Positions 27,498 through 36,416 are shown, counted from the stretch's first letter. The stretch: 64,000 nt of DNA from Tsuneonella rigui (GCF_003958625.1 NZ_RSEL01000024.1:106650-170649), one strand, 5' to 3'. Notes: generated by a model from the letters alone, not told the origin. A program made the numbers and translations.

Positions 27498-28333
27498 GAG
27501 ACTTTCCGCCGGATTGCAGTCAGCCGCTCGACCGCGCGGATGATGGTGGGACCGCCGCAGTAGAGCAGCGTCGGATCGAACGCCGCTCGCTGCAGGTGCG
27601 GAAGGTGAGCGAGCACCGGGTGGTGCTGCCCGCGCTCGCTGCCAGCGACCAGCAGGACGCGCGGGGGATCGGCCAGCAGGCGTTCGAGCGAGAGGTAGTC
27701 GGCCTGCCCCATTCCGCGCGCCGCGCTCTGGTTCGCAAACCCGGTGCGGCGCATCAGCTCGCTGACCAGCGCACCCTCGCCGGGCACGATGCCGTCGGGC
27801 TGCCACAGGATCGCTTGCACCGGCGCACCGGTGGGTCGCGCTTGCAAGAGTGCCGCTTCAATCCGCGCCACCAGCGCCTCGCCGCGCTCGGGATGACCCG
27901 CGAGCGCAGCCAGTTGGCGGACCTGCGCTTCGCTGTCGGCCACGGTCGGGGCGATGCCGACCGCCTCTACTCGCATCCCCAGATCACTAAGCGCGCCGCG
28001 CGTCGCCGGGTCCATGAAGCTGCTGCCGACCACTAAGTCGGGGTCGAGCGCCAGCACCTCCTCCACAGAGCCGCCGGTCGCGCGGAAGGTCTGCGCCTTG
28101 GCCAGGCCCATTGAGGTGCCGCTCGGATCCTGGCTGTAGTGGCTGATCGCGAGGATCTGCTCCCGGTCCGCCACCTCGGCGAGGATGGCGTCGGTGCAGG
28201 GATTGAGGCTGACGATCGTCGGGTGTGCTGTCACGGCGGGCGGCGCGGCGCTCGCACAACCAGCCAATATCGTCACCCCCGCGAAAGCGGGGGCCCATCT
28301 CCCAAGTTGGCGCCAAAGCGCTCGGCCGGACAT
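27494..28333 (-). CDS. btuF: Vitamin B12-binding lipoprotein
   Basis: A 279-residue periplasmic-binding protein of the helical-backbone class (PTIVSLNPCTDAILAEVAD, LDPDLVVGSSFMDP, LLVAGSERGQHHPVL). I start at ATG 28333, which has GGGGA just upstream; TTG 28378, coupled to the btuB stop, is an alternative. Either way the first 20 or so codons lie inside a REP inverted pair. The repeat supplies the signal peptide (WAPAFAGVTILAGC, with the lipobox cysteine). It delivers cobalamin to BtuCD. Confidence 0.83.
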   Translation of the reverse strand: MSGRALWRQLGRWAPAFAGVTILAGCASAAPPAVTAHPTIVSLNPCTDAILAEVADREQILAISHYSQDPSGTSMGLAKAQTFRATGGSVEEVLALDPDLVVGSSFMDPATRGALSDLGMRVEAVGIAPTVADSEAQVRQLAALAGHPERGEALVARIEAALLQARPTGAPVQAILWQPDGIVPGEGALVSELMRRTGFANQSAARGMGQADYLSLERLLADPPRVLLVAGSERGQHHPVLAHLPHLQRAAFDPTLLYCGGPTIIRAVERLTAIRRKVS

Positions 28334-28358
28334 GGGTCCCCGCTTCCGCGGGGATGAC
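28272..28358. repeat. REP inverted pair (REPIN) inside the 5' end of btuF
   Basis: Left arm 28272-28298 and right arm 28332-28358 are inverted copies of a 27-mer with a CCCCGCGAAAGCGGGG-type core. By my alignment 24 of 27 positions match. About 33 bp separate the arms. This is the common sphingomonad REP type whose translation gives WAPAFAGVT-like peptides. It overlaps the coding start of btuF. Confidence 0.85.
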
Positions 28359-28374
28359 GAGGGGGGGGTCGTGG

Positions 28375-30303
28375 TCAAAGCCGCACTCGCGCCCCCACGA
28401 ACGCCGCGCGGCCGCGGGTGCCGTAGCCAGCAACCTCGGTGTACTGCGCGTCGAACAGGTTCTCGACCCGGCCGTAGAGTTCGAGGCTTTTGCCCAGCGG
28501 CACGCTGGCGCGCAGGTCGGTGACCACGTGGCCGTCGACGCGCGTGAAGTTGCCCGCATCGTCGAAGCTGTCTCCCACCAATCGCACGTCTGTGCCGAAC
28601 GTCACCCCAAGCGGCGTCTGCCAGTCGGCAGTTGCAGTCAGCGCGTGGCTGGGACGGCGGGCGAGGTCGTTGCCGGTCCCGCGATCCTTCGCATCGAGGT
28701 AGCTATAGGCGAGGCTCGTCCGCAGCCGCTCGCTCGGGGCGAGGCCGAACTCGACTTCGAACCCCTGCGCCCGCGCGCGGCCGACGTTGTCGTAGGTGCC
28801 GAACGGGCGGTTGGTGCAAATGCCAGTCGTTACGCCGAAGCAGGAGACAAAGTCGATCAGGTCGGTGCTGTCCCGGCGGTAGAGCGTCACCGCGCCCCAG
28901 GTCGGTGCGGCGCGATTGTTCCAGGCAAGCCCGACATCGAAGCTGCGGCTGCGCTCGGGCTGGAGCGCAGCGTTGCCGTAGTCCGACAGCAGCTGGAACA
29001 GCGTCGGCGCCTTGAAACCCTCGCCGTACGACGCGCGCAGGCGCAGGTCGGGCGCGATCTCGTAGCTGGCGTCGGCGCCCAGGCTGGTCTCGCCACCGAA
29101 GCGCGCGTGCTGGTCGCGGCGGAGGCCGGCGTGGGCGGAGAGCTTGCCGTACTCGACACCCGCCTGCGCGTAGGCGCCCCAGATGTGCGTGTGCTCGGGC
29201 GCGTCGAACAGGGTGGAGAAACGGGTCCATTCCCCCTCGCCGCCGAAATTCAGGATCACCGGGCCGATCGGCCTCCACTCACCGCGCAGGTCGACGCGCT
29301 GCGAGTGGCCGTCGGTGGTGTAGCTCGGCGCCGGGCCGAACGCGGGATCGACGCTGTCGCGCTCGGTGTCGGAGAACGAGTACGCGCCGCGCAAATAGAG
29401 CGCCCCGCTGTCGTAGATCGCCCCCGCCGCCGCGGTGTATTGGCGGGTGCGCTGGCTCTCCGCGGTGTCGCTGAAGGCGTAGGTAGGCGGCGGGAAGCCG
29501 TCGAGGTCGAGGTCGCCCTTGGCGTAGCGGCCTTGCGCGAACAGCTCGAGGCTGGGCGACAGATAGGCGCGCGCCTGGGCGTTGGCGGACCACTGCTCGA
29601 ACCCGTCCGGCTCGGTGCCGGAGGCGGCGGCGGAGAACCCATCGGTGCGCTGCCAGCCGGCCGCGCCGCCGAGGAAAAACGCGTCGCTCCCGACCCCGCC
29701 GCTGGCGGTGAGGTAGCTGCTGTCGTCCGCGCCGTATTCGCCGCTGACCGTAAGGCCGCGCCGGGCGCGGGTGGTCACCAGCAGCACGCCGCCGATCGCG
29801 TCCGAGCCCCAGATGGTCGAGTTGGAGCCGCGCAGGAGGTCGAGCTTTTCGATCTCTCCCGCGGCAAGATTGCCGAAATCGAACCCGCCGCCGGGCGCGG
29901 CCGGATCGGCGACCTTCACCCCGTCGACCAGCACTAGCAGTTGCTCCGCCGCCGCGCCGCGCACCCGCACGCCGGTGAAGGCACCCGGAGGACCGTTGCG
30001 CGTAATGGTCACGCCGGGCGCGCGCTGTAGCACGCGGGTGACGTCGGCGCCCTGCACCGCGTCGATCTCGGCCTGGCCGATGACGGTGACGGGCTGGCCG
30101 GTGTTCTCGATATCGTCGCCGATGCCGTTGGCGGTCACCGTGATCGTTTCGCCCGCTACCCTCACGGGCTCCATGGCTATCGGCTGCGGGAGGTCGGAAC
30201 GCGGGCGGTAAACGTAATCGATGTGGTCTTCGGGCATCGGCTCTTGCGCGGATGCAGCCACCGAAAGGAGTGAAGAACCTAGAAGAATTATATACTTGGG
30301 CAT
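28375..30303 (-). CDS. btuB: TonB-dependent vitamin B12 receptor
   Basis: A 642-residue outer-membrane receptor. Signal peptide MPKYIILLGSSLLSVAASA, TonB box-like ETITVTANG, plug domain (TGQPVTVIGQAEID, VRVRGAAAEQLLVLVDGVK, EIEKLDLLRGSNSTIWG) and a 22-strand-type barrel ending GRAAFVGARVRL with terminal Leu-Arg-Leu. ATG 30303 has GGAGGT four bases upstream. The cobalamin riboswitch about 100 bases upstream identifies it as BtuB. Its stop overlaps the alternative btuF start. Confidence 0.92.
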   Translation of the reverse strand: MPKYIILLGSSLLSVAASAQEPMPEDHIDYVYRPRSDLPQPIAMEPVRVAGETITVTANGIGDDIENTGQPVTVIGQAEIDAVQGADVTRVLQRAPGVTITRNGPPGAFTGVRVRGAAAEQLLVLVDGVKVADPAAPGGGFDFGNLAAGEIEKLDLLRGSNSTIWGSDAIGGVLLVTTRARRGLTVSGEYGADDSSYLTASGGVGSDAFFLGGAAGWQRTDGFSAAASGTEPDGFEQWSANAQARAYLSPSLELFAQGRYAKGDLDLDGFPPPTYAFSDTAESQRTRQYTAAAGAIYDSGALYLRGAYSFSDTERDSVDPAFGPAPSYTTDGHSQRVDLRGEWRPIGPVILNFGGEGEWTRFSTLFDAPEHTHIWGAYAQAGVEYGKLSAHAGLRRDQHARFGGETSLGADASYEIAPDLRLRASYGEGFKAPTLFQLLSDYGNAALQPERSRSFDVGLAWNNRAAPTWGAVTLYRRDSTDLIDFVSCFGVTTGICTNRPFGTYDNVGRARAQGFEVEFGLAPSERLRTSLAYSYLDAKDRGTGNDLARRPSHALTATADWQTPLGVTFGTDVRLVGDSFDDAGNFTRVDGHVVTDLRASVPLGKSLELYGRVENLFDAQYTEVAGYGTRGRAAFVGARVRL

Positions 30304-30404
30304 GATACCTCCGGTCATGTGCGAAGTCGCTCATGACGGAAGGCCGGCCGGAATTGGCCTGCCCCGCTTGCCTTCGGTACACCCCGCCCGCCGGCTCGAA
30401 CGAC

Positions 30405-30575
30405 CATCGCGGGCAGGTCTCCTGGCTCCCGGATCGTCGCTCCCGGCCGCCTTCCCGTGCGCGAGGCACAGTGGCTTGTCGGCCGGTCGCTCCCCGGTCA
30501 CAGTTGCGGGGGCAGCGGGGGCATCGCACCCCCTTCCCTCTTCGGCCCGCCGAAGCAGGCACCCGTGACGTCGCG
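30405..30575 (-). promoter_or_regulatory. Cobalamin riboswitch
   Basis: On the minus strand the leader contains GGTGCGATGCCCCCGCTG, the conserved CCGCAACTGTGACCGG core and the B12 box GCCAGGAGACCTGCC (30413-30427 on the plus strand). These are the hallmark blocks of the adenosylcobalamin riboswitch, in the right order. It precedes btuB and should switch off the transport operon when cobalamin is plentiful. Ends are approximate. Confidence 0.95.
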
Positions 30576-30734
30576 CCGCCCATAAGCCGCGCACGGGCGA
30601 GTGGCAAGTTTACGCCACGGCAGGGATAGCGCTTAACCGTTCCCTGCCGCCTGTTCCGCCAAGGGACACCGAGTGTCGGCACGCTCGCGGAAAGCATGTC
30701 CCGCGCGTAAGCCGGTCGCCTTCGAGGAGCCCAT

Positions 30735-31844
30735 TTGCCCCGCACCGTTCGCCTCCACCGCCGTCGCCCTCGCCCGAGCGAGCGTCTGCGCGCGCTGTTC
30801 GCGTGGGACGGGCCACATCGCGGACGGCGCCTGCTCGCGCTCGCGGCGGCGGTGGCGGTCCCAGCGATGGCCGCGCCGGGTGAGTGGCCCGGCTTCCAGC
30901 TCGCCGCCGCGCAAGACCGGCCGATGCCGTTCGAAACACCGGGCGAGAGCTTTCCCGGCTCGGCCTTCTTCTATCTCGAAGACCTGCCGCCAGCGCCCGC
31001 CGGCGAGCTAGACCTAAGCGACAATTTGCCCCCACCGCTGGAGACCGGCGCGCACTCGGATGCGCTCGCCGCCGCGGGCCCGGCCGCGCGCTCGTTCGTG
31101 GAGCTCGGCAGCGGGCTCGACAAGGCACGCGCGCTGCAGTGCATGACGATGGCGATCTACTACGAAGCCGCCAACGAGCCGACCGACGGCCAGCGCGCGG
31201 TGGCACAGGTGATCCTCAACCGCGTCGCGCACCCGAGCTATCCGAACAGCGTGTGCGGAGTGGTGTTCCAGGGCAGCGAGCGGCGCACGGGGTGCCAGTT
31301 CAGCTTCACCTGCGACGGCGCGCTCGCCCGCCAGCCGGCGCGGGCGAGCTGGGACCGGGCGCGCTCGGTGGCCGCTTCGGCGCTCGCCGGATATGTGTTC
31401 AAACCGGTCGGCCTGGCGACGCATTACCACGCCACCTACGTGCTGCCGTACTGGGCCTCGAGCCTGCAGAACGTCGGTACGATCGGCCTGCACACGTTCT
31501 ACAAGTGGCGCGGGCTCGCGGGCCGGTCAGACGCGTTCGCCTCGCGCTATCGCGGGGGCGAGCCAGTCGCCGCGCCGCACCCGCGCAGCGACGTCGTGAC
31601 GCCGGATTCGGCGCCCGATCCGGTCATGCTGGCGCAGGCCTACGAGGCGGCCAAGCGCAAGGCGTTGGCGGAGAGCGCGGCCTACGTTCCGCCCCCGCCG
31701 ACCTATAGCGCGGCGGTCCAGGCACGCGGCGGCGACCGCACGTTCACGGCGGAGAACCTGCCGCAGGCGAGCGGGCTCAAGGCGGAGTTCGCGAATTCCG
31801 GCCGCTGGATCGGCGACGCAAGCCAGGCGCCCACGCGACAATAG
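30735..31844 (+). CDS. Cell wall hydrolase, SleB-type
   Basis: A 369-residue exported protein starting with TTG 30735, preceded by GAGGAG. The N-terminus is basic with a hydrophobic stretch (LLALAAAVAVPAMAAP). The hydrolase domain (about residues 130-245) contains the catalytic glutamate in AIYYEAANEP, then AQVILNRVAHPSYPNSVCGVV, CQFSFTCDG and THYHATYVLPYW. SleB-like enzymes are lytic transglycosylases or amidases acting on peptidoglycan. The C-terminal part is a low-complexity tail. Divergent from the riboswitch. Confidence 0.85.
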   Translation: MPRTVRLHRRRPRPSERLRALFAWDGPHRGRRLLALAAAVAVPAMAAPGEWPGFQLAAAQDRPMPFETPGESFPGSAFFYLEDLPPAPAGELDLSDNLPPPLETGAHSDALAAAGPAARSFVELGSGLDKARALQCMTMAIYYEAANEPTDGQRAVAQVILNRVAHPSYPNSVCGVVFQGSERRTGCQFSFTCDGALARQPARASWDRARSVAASALAGYVFKPVGLATHYHATYVLPYWASSLQNVGTIGLHTFYKWRGLAGRSDAFASRYRGGEPVAAPHPRSDVVTPDSAPDPVMLAQAYEAAKRKALAESAAYVPPPPTYSAAVQARGGDRTFTAENLPQASGLKAEFANSGRWIGDASQAPTRQ

Positions 31845-31904
31845 GATGACAGGCGATCCGAGGAACGCCGCGTAAGCCGCTTATCAAGCGCGATATTTTG
31901 GGGA

Positions 31905-32275
31905 AAGGGTGGGGGTTTCTGTTGCTACGCACCCCCGGGCGCCCGGTTTCCGATTCTGTTACCCGGTTCGGTCCGAACCGTGCTCATAACCTTGTAACTT
32001 CAGGGCGTTAGCCCCTAGAATTACGCAGCGAGAGCAAGTGCTTCGTTGTCGTTGGCACTTGTGAGTTTTGAGCCTTGAACGGGTTACTCAGCCCGAGCAA
32101 AAACGATGCTTTTCAACACACGTCGATCCTAGTTCGGCCCCGTCATTTCTCCCGCAACGCCGGGAGAGGTGGTGGAGCCGCCGGGTACTGCCCCCGGGTC
32201 CGCTGTGTCTATTGCACACCGCAATTTATCGCCATAGCCGGCCGAAACCGGCACCGACCGATATAGGCCGTTGCG
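31905..32275 (-). ncRNA. ssrA: Two-piece (circularly permuted) tmRNA
   Basis: The minus strand encodes the tag ANDNEALALAA followed by TAA at 32056-32021. Upstream, the acceptor piece ends GGCTCCACCA with the CCA at 32172-32170, and its T arm is CCGGG/CCCGG around GGCAGTA. The coding piece begins GGGGCCG at 32141, and this pairs with CGGCTCC of the acceptor end with one G-U pair at position 3, the alanyl-tRNA synthetase identity element. The acceptor piece comes first and about 28 bases are removed between them, as in alphaproteobacteria. A GGGGGT/ACCCCC hairpin at 31911-31936 may mark the 3' end. Outer limits are estimates. Confidence 0.93.
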
Positions 32276-32297
32276 GCTTAATGTGAAGTGACTGCGA

Positions 32298-32720
32298 TCA
32301 GGGCCGCCGGCGCAACTCATCGCGGATCTCGGTCAGCAGGTCCACCTCGCTCGGACCCGCCGGCGCCTCGACCTTGCCGGTCGCGCGGTTGACCGAGCGG
32401 ACGATCAGGAAAATCACGACCGCCACGATGAGGAAGTTGACCAGCGCGGTGACGAACTGGCCGTAGCCGATCATCGCCACCCCCGCTTCCTTGAGCGCGG
32501 CGTAGCTGGTCACGTCGCCCTTGAAGTCCGCCGGGATCGGCCCGAGCCTGACGAAGTGGTTGGCGAAATCGAGCCCGCCGAACACCGCGCCGATCGCCGG
32601 CATGATGACATCCTCAGTCAGCGAGGTGACGATGGTGCCGAATGCCGCGCCGATGATCACCGCCACCGCCAGGTCGAGCACGTTGCCGCGATTGATGAAA
32701 GTCTTGAATTCCGAGAGCAC
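32298..32720 (-). CDS. mscL: Large-conductance mechanosensitive channel
   Basis: A 140-residue MscL. GTG 32720 has AGGAGGT five or so bases upstream and gives the normal N-terminus VLSEFKTFINRGNVLDLAV; the frame runs further up to 32759 but that part is not MscL-like. Two transmembrane helices (VAVIIGAAFGTIVTSLTEDV and FVTALVNFLIVAVVIFLIV) and a C-terminal helix (DLLTEIRDELRR). It opens under osmotic downshock. Confidence 0.95.
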   Translation of the reverse strand: MLSEFKTFINRGNVLDLAVAVIIGAAFGTIVTSLTEDVIMPAIGAVFGGLDFANHFVRLGPIPADFKGDVTSYAALKEAGVAMIGYGQFVTALVNFLIVAVVIFLIVRSVNRATGKVEAPAGPSEVDLLTEIRDELRRRP

Positions 32721-32875
32721 GTCCACCTCCTGCCCGTTGATCCGCGCCGGTTGTGCCAACGAAATTCGCGGTCCGCAACGCCGCGCCGCTTGAACCCCGG
32801 CAACGGTGTGCTAGATTCGCAATACAGGCCGGGCGTGCCTTACCACGCCGTGTTGACACAAGGATGTTCGACGCA

Positions 32876-33547
32876 ATGACCTTCACCACTCTTCGCCGCA
32901 CCTTCGTCGTCGCGCTCGCCGCGATCGGGCTTTCCGCTTGCGGCATCAACTCGATCCCGACCAAGGAAGAGACCGCCAAGGCCAAGTGGGCCGACGTCGA
33001 GGCGGCGTTCCAGGCGCGCGCCAACCTCGTCCCCAACCTCGCCGAAGTCGCTAAGGGCGCGGCCGAGCAGGAGCGCGGCATCCTCACCGACGTGATCGAG
33101 GCGCGCGCCAAGGCAACGAGCATCCAGATTACCGACGCCGACCTGACCGACCCCGCCAAGATGGCCGAGTACCAGGCCGCGCAGAGCCAGCTCTCGACTG
33201 GCCTCGGCCGCCTGCTGGCGAACTTCGAGGCCTATCCAGACCTCAAGTCGATCACCAACTACCAGATGCTGCAGGGCCAGCTCGAAGGCGTCGAGAACAA
33301 GGTCCGCATTGCGATCATCGACTACAACGAGGCGGTGCGCGACTATAACACCGAGATCCGCACCTTCCCGAGCGCGATCGGCGCCAACGTGATCTACGGT
33401 TCGAAGCCGATCGTGCCCTACAAGGCGGTCACCCCGGGTGCCGAAGTCGCGCCGACGCTCGACATGACGCCGAACGGATCGGCCACCCGTCCCACGGGCG
33501 CCAACGACAACACCGCTCAGCCCACCGCGACCGCCGCGGCGCAGTAA
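32876..33547 (+). CDS. LemA family lipoprotein
   Basis: A 223-residue LemA protein. Lipoprotein signal (FVVALAAIGLSACG), then the coiled LemA helices AFQARANLVPNLAEVAKGAA and VENKVRIAIIDYNEAVRDYN, ending FPSAIGAN. ATG 32876 has AAGGA about 12 bases upstream, and ATG 32864 is an alternative. It is followed by two TPM-domain genes 11-12 bases apart, the usual lemA neighbourhood. Envelope role, molecular function unclear. Confidence 0.9.
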   Translation: MTFTTLRRTFVVALAAIGLSACGINSIPTKEETAKAKWADVEAAFQARANLVPNLAEVAKGAAEQERGILTDVIEARAKATSIQITDADLTDPAKMAEYQAAQSQLSTGLGRLLANFEAYPDLKSITNYQMLQGQLEGVENKVRIAIIDYNEAVRDYNTEIRTFPSAIGANVIYGSKPIVPYKAVTPGAEVAPTLDMTPNGSATRPTGANDNTAQPTATAAAQ

Positions 33548-33558
33548 GGACCTAACCG

Positions 33559-34371
33559 ATGCGCGCTCTGGCGCTCGTCTTCGCCTGGCTGGCGGTGCTT
33601 TTTGCGCCGCCGGCTTTGGCGCAAACCTTCCCGGCGCTAACCGGGCGCGTGGTCGATGCGGCGAACGTGATCCCGCCCGATGTTGAGGCCGCGCTCGACC
33701 AGAAGCTGACCGCGTTCGAGACGCGCACCCAGCGCCAATTGGTAGTGGCCACGGTACCAAGCCTCGAAGACCGCGACATCCTCGAGTATAAGAACCGACT
33801 CTATCGGACTTGGCTCCTCGGCGACAAGGAGCGCGACGACGGCGTCTTGCTGCTCGTTGCACCCAACGAGAGGAAGGTCGGTATCGAGGTTGGCTATGGC
33901 CTCGAGCCGGTGTTGACGGACGGTTACTCGACGCTGATCGTGCAAAACGTCATCCTGCCTAAGTTCAAGGCGGGCGACATGCCTGGCGGAATCGTCGCTG
34001 GCACGGACGCCATCATCAAACAGCTTGAACTGCCGCCCGAGGAGGCCGCTAAGGTCGCGCAGGCGGCCCAGGCCCGGGCCAGCGAGGATGGCGGCGGCAT
34101 TCCGCTCGGCACGATCCTGTGGTTCGGCTTTATCCTGTTCTTCTTCATCTTGCCGATGTTCCGCGGCCGCAAAGGCCACCGCCGTTACAATGGCACCGTC
34201 ACCGGCAGCGGCGTGGGCGACATCCTGCTGTGGGAGGTGGGCAAAGCCGCCGCGCGCGGCATTTCCGGCGGCAGCAGCGGTGGCAGCTGGGGTGGCGGAG
34301 GCTTCGGCGGAGGCGGCTTCTCCGGCGGTGGCGGCTTTTCGGGCGGCGGCGGCGCTTCCGGTAGCTGGTAG
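33559..34371 (+). CDS. TPM-domain protein (YgcG family)
   Basis: A 270-residue membrane protein. Signal peptide (LALVFAWLAVLFAPPALAQ), a TPM (TLP18.3/Psb32/MOLO-1) phosphatase-like domain with GRVVDAANVIPPDVEAALD and VGIEVGYGLEPVLTDGYS, one transmembrane helix (ILWFGFILFFFILPMF), and a glycine- and serine-rich tail made of GGGGFSGGGG-like repeats. The domain faces the periplasm. Operon with lemA and a second TPM gene. Confidence 0.9.
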   Translation: MRALALVFAWLAVLFAPPALAQTFPALTGRVVDAANVIPPDVEAALDQKLTAFETRTQRQLVVATVPSLEDRDILEYKNRLYRTWLLGDKERDDGVLLLVAPNERKVGIEVGYGLEPVLTDGYSTLIVQNVILPKFKAGDMPGGIVAGTDAIIKQLELPPEEAAKVAQAAQARASEDGGGIPLGTILWFGFILFFFILPMFRGRKGHRRYNGTVTGSGVGDILLWEVGKAAARGISGGSSGGSWGGGGFGGGGFSGGGGFSGGGGASGSW

Positions 34372-34383
34372 GGGGCGCGGACG

Positions 34384-35061
34384 ATGAGATACTTGAACGA
34401 CGCCGAGCACGCCGAGGTCTCCGCCGCGGTGGCCGCGGCCGAGGCGCACAGCGCAGGCGAGATCGTTACCGTGCTCGCCGAGCAATCGGACGGCTACAGC
34501 GACATCCAGCTTGCCTGGAGCGTACTGGTTGGGACGATGGCGCTGGCCGTCTATGCGGCGTTTCCCGATTTCTACCTCGGACTAATCGAGCGGATTTTCA
34601 CCAGTGGCTGGAACCACGAGTGGACCACGCGCGAAGTGCTGTCGCTCGCGCTGACTGGCTTCCTGCTCAAGTTCCTCGGCACCTGGGCGCTGCAGTTCTG
34701 GCGGCCGCTCAAGTTCTTCCTCATCCCCGGCCCGGTGAAGCGCGCGCGAGTGCGCGACGCGGCGGTGCGGCACTTCAAGGTCGGCGCCGAGCGGCGCACG
34801 CACGGGCGCACCGGGGTGCTGATTTACCTCTCGATGCGCGAACACCGCGCGGAAATCGTCGCGGACGAGGCGATCGCCAGCGAGGTCTCGGCGGAGGTGT
34901 GGGGTGAGGCGATGGCCGACATGCTCAAGGACATCCGCCAGGGCCGGATCGCTGACGGGCTGGTGGCGGGCGTGCGCGATGTCGGCGCGGTGCTCGCCGA
35001 GCACTTTCCGCGCGCCGAGGATGACCAGAACGAGCTGCCCGACCGGCTGATCGAGGTCTGA
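34384..35061 (+). CDS. TPM-domain membrane protein
   Basis: A 225-residue protein, third of the lemA-TPM-TPM set. The N-terminal TPM part contains LNDAEHAEVSAAVAAAEAHS and GEIVTVLAEQSDGYSDIQLAW. Two hydrophobic stretches follow, and the C-terminal half carries RTGVLIYLSMREHRAEIVAD. The final base overlaps the NUDIX ATG, so it is coupled to that gene as well. It differs from the previous gene by lacking the Gly-rich tail. Confidence 0.85.
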   Translation: MRYLNDAEHAEVSAAVAAAEAHSAGEIVTVLAEQSDGYSDIQLAWSVLVGTMALAVYAAFPDFYLGLIERIFTSGWNHEWTTREVLSLALTGFLLKFLGTWALQFWRPLKFFLIPGPVKRARVRDAAVRHFKVGAERRTHGRTGVLIYLSMREHRAEIVADEAIASEVSAEVWGEAMADMLKDIRQGRIADGLVAGVRDVGAVLAEHFPRAEDDQNELPDRLIEV

Positions 35062-35606
35062 TGCCCCCCGACGAGGACGCGCCGGAAGAGATCGTCTGGC
35101 AGGGCAAGTTCGTCACCGCCAAGAAGCGCGGGCGGTGGGAGTACGTCAGCCGTTCGCGCGGCATCCGCGCGGCGGTGATCCTGGCGATCGACGAGGGCCA
35201 AGTCCTGCTGGTCGAGCAATACCGTGTTCCCCTCGGCAAGCGCTGCCTCGAGCTTCCGGCGGGCCTGGTCGGCGATCATGACGATGCCGCGGACGAGGAC
35301 GTGCTGGTCGCCGCCGGGCGCGAGATCGAGGAAGAGACCGGCTGGCAGGCCGAGCACCTCGACCTCATGGGCGAATTCTATAGCTCGCCCGGCATGGTCA
35401 GCGAGCATTTCGCGCTGGTGCGCGCCTCGGGCCTGACCCAGGTGGGCGCCGGCGGCGGGGTCGACAGCGAGGACATCGAGGTCCATCGCGTGCCCCTTGC
35501 CGAACTTGCGGAATTCGTTGAAAACCGCCGCAACGCGGGCGTCGGGGTCGACGTTCGAATAATGGGTTTGCTGTTGGCAGGCCAATTCCAGGCGGGAGAA
35601 TTGTGA
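35061..35606 (+). CDS. NUDIX hydrolase, ADP-ribose pyrophosphatase-like
   Basis: A 181-residue NUDIX enzyme. The Nudix box is interrupted by a few extra residues: AGLVGDHDDAADEDVLVAAG followed by REIEEETGW, with the catalytic REIEEE intact. LLVEQYRVPLGKRCLELPAG upstream and FYSSPGMVSEHFALV downstream match the ADP-ribose/sugar-nucleotide branch. The ATG uses the last base of the TPM gene stop, and the end overlaps the SDR start. Confidence 0.88.
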   Translation: MPPDEDAPEEIVWQGKFVTAKKRGRWEYVSRSRGIRAAVILAIDEGQVLLVEQYRVPLGKRCLELPAGLVGDHDDAADEDVLVAAGREIEEETGWQAEHLDLMGEFYSSPGMVSEHFALVRASGLTQVGAGGGVDSEDIEVHRVPLAELAEFVENRRNAGVGVDVRIMGLLLAGQFQAGEL

Positions 35607-36388
35607 TGGCGGGACGGGTTGCGGGCAAGCTGGCGCTGGTGACCGGCGCGGCGCAAGGCCTCGGCGCGGCACACTGCGAGACGCTCGCCCGCGAAGGCGC
35701 CCGCGTGCTGTGCACCGACGTCAACGGCGCCGGCGCTGACGAGACCGCCGCGCGGATCAACGCCGCGCACGGCGACGGCACCGCGTTCGCGATGCGGCAC
35801 GACGTGACCTCGCCCGACGATTGGGATGCGGCGATCGAGATGGCGCGCGGCACGCTCGGCGGGCTGTCGGTGCTGGTCAACAACGCCGGCGTCGGCGTGC
35901 GCGGGAACATCGAGACCTGCACGCTGGAGGAATGGCGCCGCGGCTTCGCAATCAACGTCGAAAGCGTGTTCCTCGGCTGCCAGAAAGCGCTGCCGCTGAT
36001 GAAGGACAACCAGCCCGGTTCGATCATCAACATCAGCTCGATCGCCGGCCTGATCGCGAGCGATACCATGCCCGGCTACAACGCCAGCAAGGCGGCGGTG
36101 TGGATGCTGTCGAAATCGGTCGCGCTCTATTGCGGCAAGAACGGGTGGGACATCCGCTGCAACTCGGTCCACCCGACCTTCGTCGACACGCCGATCCTCG
36201 ACGGCATGGTCGCGAGCACCGGCCGCGAGAAGTCGGTGATCATGGATAAGCTGGCGCGGCAGATCCCCTTGAAGCGGGTCGGGGCGCCGCGGGAGATCGC
36301 TGATGGGGTGCTATTCCTCGCCAGCGACGAGAGCAGCTTCATGACCGGGGCCGAGCTCAAGCTCGACGGCGGCATTTCGGCGATGTGA
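35606..36388 (+). CDS. SDR family oxidoreductase (classical)
   Basis: A 260-residue classical short-chain dehydrogenase: cofactor motif TGAAQGLGAA, NNAGVG, catalytic Ser in NISSIAG and YNASK, with HPTFVDTPIL afterwards. A canonical active site, NAD(H) probably preferred because of the Asp in VLCTDVNG. The start is ATG 35606, which has GGGAGAA upstream; GTG 35603 is one codon earlier. The substrate is unknown. A 9-bp hairpin follows. Confidence 0.9.
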   Translation: MAGRVAGKLALVTGAAQGLGAAHCETLAREGARVLCTDVNGAGADETAARINAAHGDGTAFAMRHDVTSPDDWDAAIEMARGTLGGLSVLVNNAGVGVRGNIETCTLEEWRRGFAINVESVFLGCQKALPLMKDNQPGSIINISSIAGLIASDTMPGYNASKAAVWMLSKSVALYCGKNGWDIRCNSVHPTFVDTPILDGMVASTGREKSVIMDKLARQIPLKRVGAPREIADGVLFLASDESSFMTGAELKLDGGISAM

Positions 36389-36391
36389 GTA

Positions 36392-36416
36392 AGGGCGCGG
36401 ATACCCTCCGCGCCCT
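36392..36416. terminator. Hairpin between SDR and pspC genes
   Basis: A perfect 9-bp stem, AGGGCGCGG at 36392-36400 with CCGCGCCCT at 36408-36416 and loop ATACCCT, between convergent genes. There is no strong T run, so it may end both transcripts weakly. Confidence 0.6.

Noticed and set aside
28272..28358. REP pair as an independent transcription terminator of btuB
   Set aside because: The inverted pair would form a hairpin, but there is no T run and btuF translation starts within it; treated as a repeat instead.
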